Under the pieces are notes generated by a model. The model had not been told where the DNA came from and searched no databases. It was given only the letters and a program-made list of their open reading frames with translations. From Defluviimonas sp. SAOS-178_SWC (GTDB lineage: Bacteria > Pseudomonadota > Alphaproteobacteria > Rhodobacterales > Rhodobacteraceae), in contig NZ_CP156081.1 of the NCBI RefSeq assembly GCF_039830135.1, forward strand, positions 3,892,001-3,956,000: 64,000 nucleotides of DNA, written 5' to 3'. Positions 23,771 through 34,314 of this stretch are shown here, piece after piece. The translations under genes and the position numbers were made by a program. Every line of letters starts with the position of its first letter. Within the stretch, counting starts at the first letter, position 1.

Positions 23771-24367
23771 TCAGTAGACCATCACCGGCGCGCCGATCTC
23801 GACCCGCTGGTAAAGATCCATCACATGCTCGTTGACCATGCGCAGGCAGCCGTTCGACACGGAGCGTCCGATGGAGTTCGGCTCGGTCGTGCCGTGGATG
23901 CGGATCGCGGTGTCGCGGCCGTTCTGATAGAGATAGATCGCCCGCGCCCCGAGGGGATTCTTCGGCCCGCCCGGCATGCCGTCGGCATATTTTGCGTAGG
24001 CCTTCGGGTTGCGTTCGATCATTTCAGGCGTCGGTTTCCAGCTTGGCCATTCGACCTTCCTGCCGACGTCGCAGGCGCCACGGAAAACCAGTTCCGCCTT
24101 TCCGACCGCCACGCCGTAACGGATCGCCACGTTGCGTTTCACGACATAGTAGAGGAAATGCTGGGACGAGATCACGTGGATCGAGCCTGGCTCGAGATCG
24201 CCCCGGACGCGCACCACGGTCGGGTAGAATTCCGGTGCGATGGTCAGGCCCGGAATCGGTTCCGCCGGGATTTCAACGGGTGCGGTTGCGGCCGTGACCG
24301 GATGCGCCCCGACGCCGAGCGAAAGCGCGCCAACCCCACCAAGAACAAACGAACGGCGATCGTACAT
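23771..24367 (-). CDS. L,D-transpeptidase (ErfK/YbiS family)
   Basis: The product has 198 residues. The YkuD catalytic region is complete: IRIHGTTEPNSIGRSVSNGC with the His and nucleophile Cys, followed by LRMVNEHVMDLY. The N-terminus DRRSFVLGGVGALSLGVG is a Tat- or Sec-type signal, with the twin Arg at residues 4-5. The enzyme makes 3-3 peptidoglycan cross-links or attaches outer-membrane proteins in the periplasm. It stands alone, 38 bases from the mnmH start. Confidence 0.92.
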   Translation of the reverse strand: MYDRRSFVLGGVGALSLGVGAHPVTAATAPVEIPAEPIPGLTIAPEFYPTVVRVRGDLEPGSIHVISSQHFLYYVVKRNVAIRYGVAVGKAELVFRGACDVGRKVEWPSWKPTPEMIERNPKAYAKYADGMPGGPKNPLGARAIYLYQNGRDTAIRIHGTTEPNSIGRSVSNGCLRMVNEHVMDLYQRVEIGAPVMVY

Positions 24368-24666
24368 GACATCCTCCTGACTTCCCGCCTTCGCGGGGCT
24401 GCGGTTGGATACTTACTCAATAGCAGAGTTCTGATCTGCATTAGGGGCAATTTCGTCAACAATTGAGACAGGCTGTTGACGCAATTGCGCCAAAGCTTCG
24501 GCAGCGCACGCCACACTGTTGCCGCGCCGAGCCGGCCTTCCGTTATTGACCGGCGCCAACTCCGCCCCTCATACCGTCCTGAAGGCGACATCCGGCCTCA
24601 TCCGTTTGAGGCGGATCAAGGACAGGTCGCCGCGGTTCCGGCGAAATGGCCGCAAAGGACGCGCCG

Positions 24667-25367
<701 letters not shown>

Positions 25368-25374
<7 letters not shown>

Positions 25375-27737
25375 TGCATGCGCTCGACCGGAAACTCCTG
25401 CGCGACTTCGTCCGGCTCTGGGCGCAGGCCCTTGCCATCGCGATGGTGCTGGCCTGCGGAGTAGCGGCCCTTCTCACGTCATTCGGAACCTATCAGGCGC
25501 TCGGCGACAGCCGCGACGCCTATTACGAGCGTAACCGCTTCGCCGACCTCTGGGCGCCTGCCCGCCGCGCACCTCTGTCGCTTCTACCCGACCTTGCGGC
25601 GATCCCCGGCATCCGCTCCGTCGAGGCCCGGATCGAAGGCCTCGTGACGCTCGATATTCCCGGACGCGAGGAAACCGCGGTGGGCCAGGTGATCTCGCTT
25701 CCCGCCTCGGGCGAACCTCTGCTAAACGTCCCGTTGATGCGCAAGGGCCGCCTGCCCGATCCCGACGCTCCGTCCGAAGTGGCGGTCACCGAGCCGTTCG
25801 CGAAAGCCAACAAATTCGAGCTTGGCGACAGCTTCTTTGCCAATCTCAACGGCACCCGGCGCGAACTCACGATCACCGGAACGGTCCTCAGCCCCGAATT
25901 CATCTACACGCTCGGCCCCGGGGCAATGATGCCCGACAACGAGGGCTTTGGCGTGATCTTCATGCCCGAACGGGCGGCGGCGGCCGCTTTCGACATGTCG
26001 GGCGCCTTCAACAGCCTTACCGTCGGGCTTTACAAGGGAACGAACGAGGCCGAGGTCATCGACAGGATCGACGCGCTTCTGGAACGCTACGGCGGCACCG
26101 GCGCGCACGGCCGCGACCGGCAGATCTCCGACAGCTTTGTCTCGTCCGAGCTTACCCAGCTCTGGACGATGACCGTGGTCCTGCCGCCGATCTTCTTCGG
26201 CGTCGCGGCCTTCCTCGTAAACATGGTGCTCGGCCGGATCGTCGCGCTGGAGCGGGCGGAGATCGGGCTGTTGAAGGCGTTCGGCTATTCGAATGCCGCC
26301 ATCGCCCAGCACTACCTGATGCTCGCCGGGCTGACGGCCATCGTCGGCGTCCTGATCGGCTGGGGCTTCGGCGCCTGGCTCGCGCACGGGCTCGCGGAGC
26401 TTTATGCGCGGTTCTACGACTTTCCCTACCTCATCTTCCGTGGCTCGTGGTCGGTCTACGCGGTCTCGGCGGTGGTCGGCATCGCCTCGGCCGCATTCGG
26501 GGCGCTCCGCGTCGCGCTCCGCGCCGCCGGTCTTCCCCCGGCCATCGCCATGCAACCCCCGGCCCCGCCGCGGTTCCGCCGGGGCTTCACCGACTGGCTG
26601 ATGACGCAACTTCATCTGTCGCAGCCCGCGATGATGATCCTGCGTTCCATCACCCGCTGGCCCATACGCGCGGCGTCGAGCGCGCTGGGGCTTTCGATGT
26701 CGGTGGCGGTCCTTGCCGCGGCGAGCTTCTTCAACGACGCGATGGACAAGATGATGGAAACCACTTTCGGCCTCGCCAACCGGCAGGATGTGGTCCTCAT
26801 CTTCACCGACAACCGGCCCGAGATCGCGATTGACGAGGTCGCGAAGATACCCGGCGTGATCCAGGCCGAAGGGCAGCTCACCGAAGCGGTCAAGCTCCGC
26901 CACGGGCACCTTACGAAGTATGTCGGGCTGGAGGCGCGCCGCCCTGACGCCGACCTTTCGCGGATCGTCGGCGGCGCGGGCAGGGTCATCTCCGCGCCGC
27001 CCGGCGGTATCGTGCTGGCATCCCGCCTTGCCCGCCAACTCGGTCTTGCCGTCGGCGACACGGTCGAGGTCGAGTTCCTGCAAGGACGGCGCGAGACGGT
27101 GACGCTGCCGGTCACCGCGACGATCGAGCAGTATGTCGGCCTCGCCGCCTATATGGATTTCGACGCCTTGAACGCGATCCGCCGGCAGGCGCCGCAGGTC
27201 TCGGTCGCGAATATCTCGCTCGACCCCGCGCACAGGGCGGAATTCCATCGCACTTTGGCCGAGATGCCGCGCCTCGCCGGAACCGCGATGCTCACCGACA
27301 TGCGGCGGTCGTTCGAGGAGACGATCCAGCAGAACATCACCATCACCGCGACGGTCTATTCGGTCATCGCCATGCTGATCGCCGTCGGTGTCACCTATAA
27401 CGGCGCCCGCATCCAGATGTCCGAGCGCGCCCGCGAACTGGCGAGCCTTCGAATCCTCGGCTTCTCGCGCGGCGAGGTGTCGTTCATCCTCGTCGGCGAG
27501 GCGATGATCCTCGCGGTCCTCGCCCAGCCTGTCGGCTGGCTCGCGGGGCTCGGCATTGCCTGGGCCTTTACCCAGGGGATCGAAAGCGACCTCTACGAAA
27601 TCCCCTTCGTCATCGTGCCGGCCACCTTCGCCCGCGCGAGCCTCATCGTCCTTCTCACCGCGCTGGTCTCTGCGCTTGTCGTGCGCCGGCGCATTGACCG
27701 GCTCAACCTCGTCGCGGTCATGAAAACACGGGAGTGA
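25368..27737 (+). CDS. FtsX-family ABC permease
   Basis: The product has 789 residues. One N-terminal membrane span ([20 protein letters not shown]) is followed by a periplasmic domain, a cluster of three spans (for example [19 protein letters not shown]), a second periplasmic domain and a final cluster ([20 protein letters not shown] precedes the last spans). This is the ten-span duplicated FtsX layout. Starts at 25368 or 25374 are possible; the latter overlaps the upstream stop by one base. With its neighbours it probably exports an envelope lipid, peptide or drug; the substrate is unknown. Confidence 0.9.
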
Positions 27738-27740
27738 CCC

Positions 27741-28952
27741 ATGGCACTGCAACCCCGCCACTACATCATCGGCCTGCTTGGCGCCGGCGTCCTTGGCGGC
27801 CTCGCCTGGATCGCGTTCCGGACCGATCCGGTTCCGGTGGACCTTGCCAAGATCGACCGCGGCCCGATGCTTGTCACGGTGAACGCCGACGGCAAGACGC
27901 GGGTGAAGGACGTGTTCGAAGTCGCGGCCCCGATCTCGGGCACCGCCCGGCGGGCGCCGGTCGAGGTCGGCGATGCGGTGACGGCGGGCGAAACCGTTGT
28001 CGCGGTCGTCGAACCGGCCGCCCCTGCGCTTCTCGACGCGCGGTCGCGCGAACAGGCGGAAGCCGCCGTGCGAGAGGCGCGGGCGGCGTTGACCTTGGCC
28101 GAGGCGCAGTTCCGCCAGGCCGAGGAAGAACTGCACTACGCCCAGACCCAGCACGACCGCGCCCGGACGCTGGCCGAACGCGGCGTTTCCTCGCAGACCG
28201 CACTCGAAGACGCGAGCCAGCTCCTCGCCATCCGGCTCGCCGCGCGCGAGGCCGCGCGCTCCAATGTCGAGATGGCGACGAGCGCCCTTGCCCGGGCCAG
28301 GGCCACGCTGATCGTCCCGGGCGCCTCCGGCTCCAGCCGCGACACCTGCTGCGTGACGCTGAAGGCGCCGATCACCAGCACGGTCCTTTCTGTCGACATC
28401 GTCAGCGAAACGCCGGTAGCCGCCGGCACACTTCTCCTCACCCTCGGGCGCACCGACGACCTCGAGATCGTGGCCGACCTTCTGTCTGCCGACGCGGTCG
28501 GTCTCAAACCCGGGACCCGCGCCATCGTCGACCGCTGGGGCGGGCCGGCGCCGCTGGAGGCAATGCTCCGCAGCATCGAGCCGTCGGCCCATACCAAGGT
28601 CTCCGCTCTCGGGATCGAGGAACAGCGCGTCGATGCCGTCTTTGACATCGCGAGCCCGCCGGAAGAATGGGCCGGGATCGGCGACCGTTTCGCCGTCTAT
28701 CTGCGCATCGTCACCTGGGAAGGCGACGGCGTGATGCAGGTTCCGCTTTCCGCGCTCTTCCGCCGGGACGGGGGCTGGGCGGTCTTCCGCGCCGACGGGG
28801 AAACGGCCCGCCTGACGCCCGTCACGATCGGCCACCGCAACGGGACCGCGGCGGAAGTGACCGAGGGCCTGTCACCCGGCGACCGGGTGATCCTTCATCC
28901 CTCCGACAGCATTGCCGACGGCACGCCCATCACCGAGCGCACAACCGGATGA
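27741..28952 (+). CDS. HlyD/MacA-type periplasmic adaptor
   Basis: The product has 403 residues. It has an N-terminal anchor (YIIGLLGAGVLGGLAWIAF), a lipoyl-like half (VFEVAAPISGTARRAPVEVG), a long helical hairpin rich in Glu, Ala and Arg (residues about 95-180), and a beta-barrel part (CCVTLKAPITSTVLSVDIVS). It starts three bases after the permease stop. It would link the inner-membrane ABC pump to an outer-membrane channel, which is not encoded nearby. Confidence 0.92.
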   Translation: MALQPRHYIIGLLGAGVLGGLAWIAFRTDPVPVDLAKIDRGPMLVTVNADGKTRVKDVFEVAAPISGTARRAPVEVGDAVTAGETVVAVVEPAAPALLDARSREQAEAAVREARAALTLAEAQFRQAEEELHYAQTQHDRARTLAERGVSSQTALEDASQLLAIRLAAREAARSNVEMATSALARARATLIVPGASGSSRDTCCVTLKAPITSTVLSVDIVSETPVAAGTLLLTLGRTDDLEIVADLLSADAVGLKPGTRAIVDRWGGPAPLEAMLRSIEPSAHTKVSALGIEEQRVDAVFDIASPPEEWAGIGDRFAVYLRIVTWEGDGVMQVPLSALFRRDGGWAVFRADGETARLTPVTIGHRNGTAAEVTEGLSPGDRVILHPSDSIADGTPITERTTG

Positions 28953-28969
28953 TCATCGCGTTTCGCGAT

Positions 28970-28988
28970 TTGACACTTCCTCCGGAAG
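28970..28988 (+). promoter_or_regulatory. Degenerate CueR/MerR-type promoter remnant
   Basis: TTGACA (28970-28975) is directly followed by CTTCC-TCC-GGAAG (28976-28988). Copper-responsive MerR-family promoters have a -35 TTGAC and CTTCC/GGAAG arms, but with a seven-base spacer; here it is three. It stands in front of a broken copper-type domain, so it may be the decayed operator of the lost gene. Confidence 0.35.
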
Positions 28989-29016
28989 CAGCCAAGCCAG
29001 CGGGGAACGACCACCT

Positions 29017-29127
29017 GTGACCCTCCACGCCACGTTCACTGTCGAAGGCATGGCCTGCGCCTCTTGATTGGGGCGGGTAGAGCGTACGCTGAACTCCGTC
29101 AAAGGCGTAAAGGACGCAAAGGTCGTC
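29017..29127 (+). pseudogene. Remnant of a heavy-metal-associated (HMA) domain, CopA/CopZ-like
   Basis: From the GTG at 29017 the frame reads VTLHATFTVEGMACAS, then TGA (29065-29067), then LGRVERTLNSVKGVKDAKVV. This is an HMA domain whose metal motif GMxCxxC has a stop in place of the second Cys. Similarity ends near 29127, before the expected end of the domain, and the frame runs into the convergent gene. It looks like the N-terminal stump of a copper P-type ATPase or chaperone, truncated and carrying one nonsense change. Confidence 0.75.
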
Positions 29128-29158
29128 CGCTCGCCGGAACCTGGCCCCGGTCACACCG

Positions 29159-31687
29159 TCAGTCGCGCGCCCTCAGCACCCGCGCCGGCCGCACCGCGAG
29201 CGGTCTCAGCGCGAAGAGAAGCCCGGCGATGAGCGTCGCGAGCGCCCCTCCGACCACGATCACCAAGGCCGAGACCGGTTCGAACCGGAACTTGCCCTCC
29301 ATCACGAAGGCCATTACTGCCCAGCCCGCACCCGCGCCGAAGGCGACCGCAACGAGTCCCGCTGCCGCCCCCATCAGGGCCGAGCGCAGCGCGAAACTTC
29401 GCAACACAAGTCCCCGCGTCGCGCCGAGCGTCTTCAGGACCGCCGCCTCGTAGACCCGCGCCCGCTCTCCGGCCGCCGCGGCGCCGATCAGGACGACCAC
29501 CCCGGTCAGCAGCGTCACCCCGGCGGCGATGGCCGTGGCCCGCGCGATCGCCGCCAATGCCTCGCTCACCCGGTCGATGGCGTCCTTCACCCGGATCGCG
29601 GTGATGTTGGGATAGGCCGTTGCCAGATCGCGAAGGATTGCCGCTTCCGCCGCCGCATCGGCATAGACGGTCGCGATCCAGCTGTGCGGCGCGCCTTGCA
29701 GTGCCGCAGGGTTCATCAGCATGACGAACCCGATCCCCGCCGTGCCGAAATCCACTTCGCGGAACGACGTGATCTCGGCCTCGATATCGCGGCCGAGCAC
29801 GTTGACCGTCACCTTGTCATGCAGCTTCAGCCCGATCTCTTCGGCCTCCTCGCGGGCGAAGGACATCTGCGGCGGCCCGGAATAGTCCTCGGGCCACCAC
29901 GTTCCTTCAGTGATCACCGTCCGGTCCGGCGGGGTTGCGGAATATGTGAGCCCCCGGTCCCCCCGCACGACCCAGTGATCGCCTGCGACCTCGCGTGCAT
30001 TCTGCCCGTTGATCTTGGTCAGGATGCCCCTGAGCATCGGTGCCGTCTCCACCCGGCTGACCGCCGGATCGCCCTTCACGCGCGCAAGAAAACCATCGAT
30101 CTGGTCAGGTTGGATGTCGACGAAGAAGAACGACGGCGCCACGTCCGGCAGGTCGCGGTCGATGGAGGCGCGGAGGTTGCTGTCGATCTGCCCCACGGCC
30201 GCCAGAACCGACAGGCCGAGACCAAGCGACAGGATCACCGCCGTCGCTTCTTCGCGCGGGGAGCCGATGGCCGAGAGCGCGAGGCGCAAGGCCGGCCGTC
30301 CCCGCGCCCGGTGGCCGATGCGCCGGGCGAAACGGCGAAGGCCGATGGCGGCGAGCGTCAGCACCAAAAGCGCCGCCACGATGCCGCCGAGCGTGCCGAA
30401 GGCGAGTTCGGGCACACCCGAGAACCCGACCGCGACCGCGACCAGAAGCCCCGCGATCCCGAGAAGAACCAGCGACAGCCCCAAGCCCGGCCAGACCCGT
30501 CGTCCCGGCCCGAGATCGCGAAACAGCGCCGCAGCCTTCACCTCTCGTGTCCGCGCCAGCGGCCAGAGCGCGAACAAGGCCGCCGTCAGCACGCCGTAGA
30601 TCGCGGCTTCGGCAAGCGGCTTCCAGCTGACGCCAATCTCCACCGGGATCGGCAGGCTTCGCGCGATGAGCGGCCCGGCCACGATTGGTGCACCCGCGCC
30701 GAGGATCAGCCCCGCCGCGACACCAAGCACCGCGAGAGCCGCAACCTGAACGAGATAGACCGCGAAGATTGTCCGTGACTCCGCGCCAAGCGCCTTCAAC
30801 GCCGCCATCGTCGCGGTCTTGCCATCGAGATAGGACCGCACCGCAGCGCCGATGCCGACGCCGCCCACCGCCAGACCGGCGAGACCGACCAGGACGAGGA
30901 ACGATCCCATCCGGTCGACGAAACGCCGCATCCCCGGCGCCCCGTAACGGGCATCCTGCCACTGCATGCCCGTGTCGCGGAACGCCGCCACGGCCTCGCG
31001 GCCAAGGGGGCCGATTTCGGCGCCCTCGGGCAGCAAAAGCCGGTAATGCGTGTCAAAAAGGCTCCCCGGCTCCAGAAGGCCGGACCCTTCCAGATCGGCC
31101 GTCCGCACGATCGTGCGCGGGCCAAGCGTGAAGCCGCCCGTGGTCGCGTCGGGTTCCCGAAGGATCCGCGCGGCCAACCGGAATTCCCCGGTGCCAAGCC
31201 GGAACCGGTCGCCGACGGCAAGGCCAAGCCGGTCGGCAAGCACCGGGTCCATCGCAGCGCCCGGAACCCCGTCCACCGGCGCAAGCGCCTCCGCCGGCGT
31301 CATCGCCGGGTCGAGGACGAGTGCGCCGGTCAACGGATACGACTCGTCGACCGCCTTCACCTGCGTCAGCGCGCGTTCAGCTTCCCCGCCCTCTCCTTTC
31401 ACGGCCATCGAGCGGAAATCGACGATCTCGGCCACTTTCGCCGCCCGCGCCGCCATGAACGCGCGTTCCTCCGGGCTTGCGAAACGGTAGGTGAAGGACA
31501 TTTCGGCGTCGCCACCCAGAAGCACCGCACCCTGATCCCGGATCGCCGCGTCGATGGCGGAGCGCACCGTGCCCACCGCCGCGATCGCCGCGACGCCGAG
31601 CATCAGGCAGAGAAGGAAGACCGCGAAATCGCCAAGGCCGCCACGCATCTCGCGGCGGGCAATCCGCAGCGCGACGGGCAGGGTCAT
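29159..31687 (-). CDS. FtsX-family ABC permease, YbbP-like
   Basis: The product has 842 residues from the ATG at 31687, which overlaps the stop of the ATPase gene (ATGA). Ten spans are arranged as in YbbP: FAVFLLCLMLGVAAIAAVGT at the start, a middle cluster near VGLAGLAVGGVGIGAAVRSY, and a final cluster ending ALVIVVGGALATLIAGLLFA. With the ATPase next to it and the divergent TesA-like gene it forms the widespread ybbA-ybbP-tesA arrangement. The transported compound is not firmly known. Confidence 0.92.
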   Translation of the reverse strand: MTLPVALRIARREMRGGLGDFAVFLLCLMLGVAAIAAVGTVRSAIDAAIRDQGAVLLGGDAEMSFTYRFASPEERAFMAARAAKVAEIVDFRSMAVKGEGGEAERALTQVKAVDESYPLTGALVLDPAMTPAEALAPVDGVPGAAMDPVLADRLGLAVGDRFRLGTGEFRLAARILREPDATTGGFTLGPRTIVRTADLEGSGLLEPGSLFDTHYRLLLPEGAEIGPLGREAVAAFRDTGMQWQDARYGAPGMRRFVDRMGSFLVLVGLAGLAVGGVGIGAAVRSYLDGKTATMAALKALGAESRTIFAVYLVQVAALAVLGVAAGLILGAGAPIVAGPLIARSLPIPVEIGVSWKPLAEAAIYGVLTAALFALWPLARTREVKAAALFRDLGPGRRVWPGLGLSLVLLGIAGLLVAVAVGFSGVPELAFGTLGGIVAALLVLTLAAIGLRRFARRIGHRARGRPALRLALSAIGSPREEATAVILSLGLGLSVLAAVGQIDSNLRASIDRDLPDVAPSFFFVDIQPDQIDGFLARVKGDPAVSRVETAPMLRGILTKINGQNAREVAGDHWVVRGDRGLTYSATPPDRTVITEGTWWPEDYSGPPQMSFAREEAEEIGLKLHDKVTVNVLGRDIEAEITSFREVDFGTAGIGFVMLMNPAALQGAPHSWIATVYADAAAEAAILRDLATAYPNITAIRVKDAIDRVSEALAAIARATAIAAGVTLLTGVVVLIGAAAAGERARVYEAAVLKTLGATRGLVLRSFALRSALMGAAAGLVAVAFGAGAGWAVMAFVMEGKFRFEPVSALVIVVGGALATLIAGLLFALRPLAVRPARVLRARD

Positions 31688-32388
31688 TCGGCCACCTTCG
31701 CGCGCATCGCCCGATCCTCGCCGGCGATGCGACCGTCGGCAAGCCTGACCACCCGGTCGCACCGCGCCGCCAGTTCCGGGGCGTGGGTGACGAGGATCAG
31801 AGTCGCCCCGTGCAGGTCGCGCAAGCCGAAGAGAAGCTCCATGATCGCCTCGCCGGTCGCCCCGTCGAGGTTGCCCGTCGGCTCGTCGGCAAGGAAGATC
31901 GCCGGGCGTGGCGCGGCCGCGCGCGCAAGCGCCACGCGCTGCTGCTCCCCCCCGGACAGCTGCGCGGGGTAATGATCCATCCGGGCGCCGAGGCCCATCG
32001 CCTCAAGCTCTGCCGCCGCGCGTCCGAACGCGTCCGCCGTGCCGGCCAATTCCAGCGGGATCGCGACGTTCTCAAGGGCCGTCATCGTCGGAATCAGGTG
32101 GAAGGACTGGAAAACGATCCCCATATTGCCCCGGCGGAACCGTGCGAGCGCGTCCTCGTCCATCGCCGTCAGATCCCGGCCCAGGGCCGTGACCCGGCCG
32201 GACGTGGCGCGTTCGAGCCCGCCCATGAGCATGAGGAGCGAGGACTTGCCAGACCCCGACGGCCCGACGAGCCCGAGACTTTCGCCTTTCTCGACAGAAA
32301 GGGTAACGCCCCGCAGGATGTCCAGCGGCCCGGCATTGCCTTCAAGCACAAGCCGCGCGTCCTCAAGGCTCAGTATCGTTTCATTCAT
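31684..32388 (-). CDS. ABC ATP-binding protein, YbbA-like
   Basis: The product has 234 residues. Walker A is GPSGSGKSS, the Q-loop VFQSFHLI, the signature LSGGEQQR, Walker B IFLADEPT and the switch LILVTHA. The start at 32388 (MNETILSLEDARLVLEG) is chosen because the upstream extension lies in the divergent gene's leader. It is co-translated with the permease gene through a four-base overlap and transcribed away from the esterase gene at 32417, 28 bases off. Confidence 0.93.
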   Translation of the reverse strand: MNETILSLEDARLVLEGNAGPLDILRGVTLSVEKGESLGLVGPSGSGKSSLLMLMGGLERATSGRVTALGRDLTAMDEDALARFRRGNMGIVFQSFHLIPTMTALENVAIPLELAGTADAFGRAAAELEAMGLGARMDHYPAQLSGGEQQRVALARAAAPRPAIFLADEPTGNLDGATGEAIMELLFGLRDLHGATLILVTHAPELAARCDRVVRLADGRIAGEDRAMRAKVAE

Positions 32389-32416
32389 TCCGGTTATCCG
32401 CCCGTTCCGCCTCAGA

Positions 32417-33085
32417 ATGGCATATGGGGTGCGGCACGGGTTGCGCAACCTTGCGCGGGTCGCGGGGATCGCGGTCCTGCTTGCGGCGCCGGCATCTCAT
32501 GCGGCCGAACCCGCGCGCATCATCGCCTTCGGCGACAGCCTGACGGCCGGATACGGCCTGCCGCCCGAGGAGGGGTTCGTTCCCCAGCTTCAGCGTTGGC
32601 TCGGCGATCACGGGACCGTGGCGGAGGTTCAGAATGCCGGTGTCTCCGGCGACACGACCGCCGGGGGGCTTGCCAGGATCGACTGGACGCTTTCGGCCCC
32701 TGCCGACGCGATGATCGTCACGCTCGGCGGCAATGACCTCTTGCGCGGGCTGCCGCCCGAAGAGGCGCGCGCCAATCTCGACGCGATCCTGACCCGGACC
32801 GAGGCGAAGCACCTTCCCGTCCTCCTCGTCCCGATGCTCGCGCCCGGCAATTACGGGCCCGACTACAAGGCGAACTTCGATGCGATCTATGCCGATCTGG
32901 CGGCAAAACACGGTGCCCTTCTGGCCGAACCGTTCCTCGCGCCGATCCTCGCCTTGCCCGACCGCCAGCAGGCGCTCGCGGACTACGTCCAGCCCGACGG
33001 CCTTCACCCGACCGCAAAAGGCGTGGCGCTTGTGGTCGAGGCGCTTGGCCCCAAGGTTCAGGAGCTTCTGACGCGGACGGAGTGA
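32417..33085 (+). CDS. tesA: GDSL esterase / lysophospholipase, TesA type
   Basis: The product has 222 residues with a signal peptide (VAGIAVLLAAPASHAAEPA). The SGNH blocks are all present: IIAFGDSLTAGYGL (nucleophile Ser), the Gly in NAGVSGDTTAGG, TLGGNDLLRG (Asn) and QPDGLHPTAKG (Asp and His). It hydrolyses thioesters, lysophospholipids or aryl esters in the periplasm. Its divergent placement next to YbbA/YbbP-like genes is conserved in many proteobacteria. Confidence 0.93.
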   Translation: MAYGVRHGLRNLARVAGIAVLLAAPASHAAEPARIIAFGDSLTAGYGLPPEEGFVPQLQRWLGDHGTVAEVQNAGVSGDTTAGGLARIDWTLSAPADAMIVTLGGNDLLRGLPPEEARANLDAILTRTEAKHLPVLLVPMLAPGNYGPDYKANFDAIYADLAAKHGALLAEPFLAPILALPDRQQALADYVQPDGLHPTAKGVALVVEALGPKVQELLTRTE

Positions 33086-33103
33086 AGCCCCGGGCGGTCC
33101 TTT

Positions 33104-33835
33104 CTACATCAGGGGCCGTTGCTGCGGGCGCTCGAGGTCGATCATGGCGAGGTCCGCCAGCGCCGCGATCTTCTTCAGTTCGAGGCTCCCGTCGCTCCAC
33201 TGCGCAAGTCCCTTCGCGCGCAGGGCTTTCAGGGTCTTGTTCGTGTGGACCAGCGAAAGACCGAGCGCGTCGGCAAGGTCCTGTTGCCGAAATGGCAGCG
33301 GAACGCGGTTGTCCTTGTACATCCCGGCCGCCTTCAGCCGTTCGTGGATCCGAACGAGGGCCCAGGCGATCCTCTGCGTCGCGTCCCGCTGACCCAGCGA
33401 GGCGATGGTTTCACCGAGAAAATGCTCCTCGACGGCGGCGATCCAGGTCAGGTCGTAGGCCCGTCCGGGATGCTGGCGGAAAAGATTCCACATGTCGCCG
33501 CGGCGGAACACGCAAAGCGTCATGTGGGTTGACGCCTCGACCGAATGCATCATTTCGCCCATCAACCCAGCCTGAAGACCGGCAAAGTCGCCGGGGAAAA
33601 GGAAATTGATCACCTGCCGCTTGCCGTTCTCCAGCGTGGTGTACCGGGTGCCCATGCCGGAAAGGACTGTAAAAAGCTGCGGGCTGGTCGACCCTTCGAG
33701 AAGGATCGTCGTTCCCGGGGCCACCTTCAGCTCTCCGGTCTTGAAGGTCTGCATGAACGCAAGCTCGTCATCGGTGAACGGCGTGAAGAGCGTGCGCTTG
33801 CGGAGCGGGCAGTTCTTGCAGGCCGTGCTGGTCAT
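33104..33835 (-). CDS. Crp/Fnr family transcription regulator
   Basis: The product has 243 residues from the ATG at 33835. A cyclic-nucleotide-binding-like barrel (APGTTILLEGSTSPQLFTVL, VINFLFPGDFAGLQAG) is followed by a helix-turn-helix (PFRQQDLADALGLSLVHTNK, TLKALRAKGL). An N-terminal CKNCPLRK pair recalls FNR, but the full set of four iron-sulfur Cys is not evident, so oxygen sensing is doubtful. It resembles alphaproteobacterial regulators near stress genes. The start is not preceded by an EcfG-type promoter. Confidence 0.88.
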   Translation of the reverse strand: MTSTACKNCPLRKRTLFTPFTDDELAFMQTFKTGELKVAPGTTILLEGSTSPQLFTVLSGMGTRYTTLENGKRQVINFLFPGDFAGLQAGLMGEMMHSVEASTHMTLCVFRRGDMWNLFRQHPGRAYDLTWIAAVEEHFLGETIASLGQRDATQRIAWALVRIHERLKAAGMYKDNRVPLPFRQQDLADALGLSLVHTNKTLKALRAKGLAQWSDGSLELKKIAALADLAMIDLERPQQRPLM

Positions 33836-33921
33836 CTCGCCCAAATCCTCGCGCCATGTGTCGCAGTTTAATGCGCGATCCGGCGTTTGGTTCCATTGTC
33901 CGATCTTTCCGGGGGGGCGAA

Positions 33922-34314
33922 ATGTCGGCAATGGCGGGCGAATGCAAAGACGCAAATGCCTATCTCGTCGCGGTACGGGATTTCGTGGTGTCGCAGGATC
34001 TTGCCGACACCGTTCGGGAATTCGATCCCGGCGCCATGATCGTCACGGCGCGAACCTGCCGCGAAACCCTGAACGCGATAAAGACATGCGACCGCCTCGC
34101 GCTCGCGTTCGTCGAGGCGGGGCCGGACCGGATCTTGAGGGCACGGCTGGACGTCACGATCCGCGAGCGGCATGGGCGGCTCGTGCTCCTGGGCGACGAC
34201 GCCGAAGACGAGTGGGAAACCGGAGGGGCACCGGGCCGCATCTGGCCGGTCCTCATGCGCCCGTTTTCAAGCCAGGCGGTGACGGCGCTGCTGATCGCGG
34301 GCCGGCGCGCATAG
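33922..34314 (+). CDS. Degenerate receiver-domain protein
   Basis: The product has 130 residues (MSAMAGECKDANAYLVAVRD). The order of elements recalls a response-regulator receiver: a strand, DLADTVREFDPGAMIVTART, then LALAFVEAG where the phosphoacceptor Asp would be, and LMRPFSSQAVTALL at the end, matching the KPF motif with Lys replaced by Arg. The acidic pocket is not conserved, so it is probably a pseudo-receiver that acts without phosphorylation. It lies between the Crp-like gene and dps. Confidence 0.6.
   Translation: MSAMAGECKDANAYLVAVRDFVVSQDLADTVREFDPGAMIVTARTCRETLNAIKTCDRLALAFVEAGPDRILRARLDVTIRERHGRLVLLGDDAEDEWETGGAPGRIWPVLMRPFSSQAVTALLIAGRRA

Noticed and set aside
25722..28835. Minus-strand open frame of 1037 codons
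   Set aside because: It lies opposite the FtsX permease and HlyD adaptor genes, which have clear domains. The antisense sequence is rich in Arg, Asp, Gly and His, typical of G+C-rich shadow frames.
29065..29067. Selenocysteine at the TGA in the HMA remnant
   Set aside because: The domain is cut short, no convincing SECIS hairpin follows, and nearby selD is explained by mnmH. It is kept only as a finding to test.
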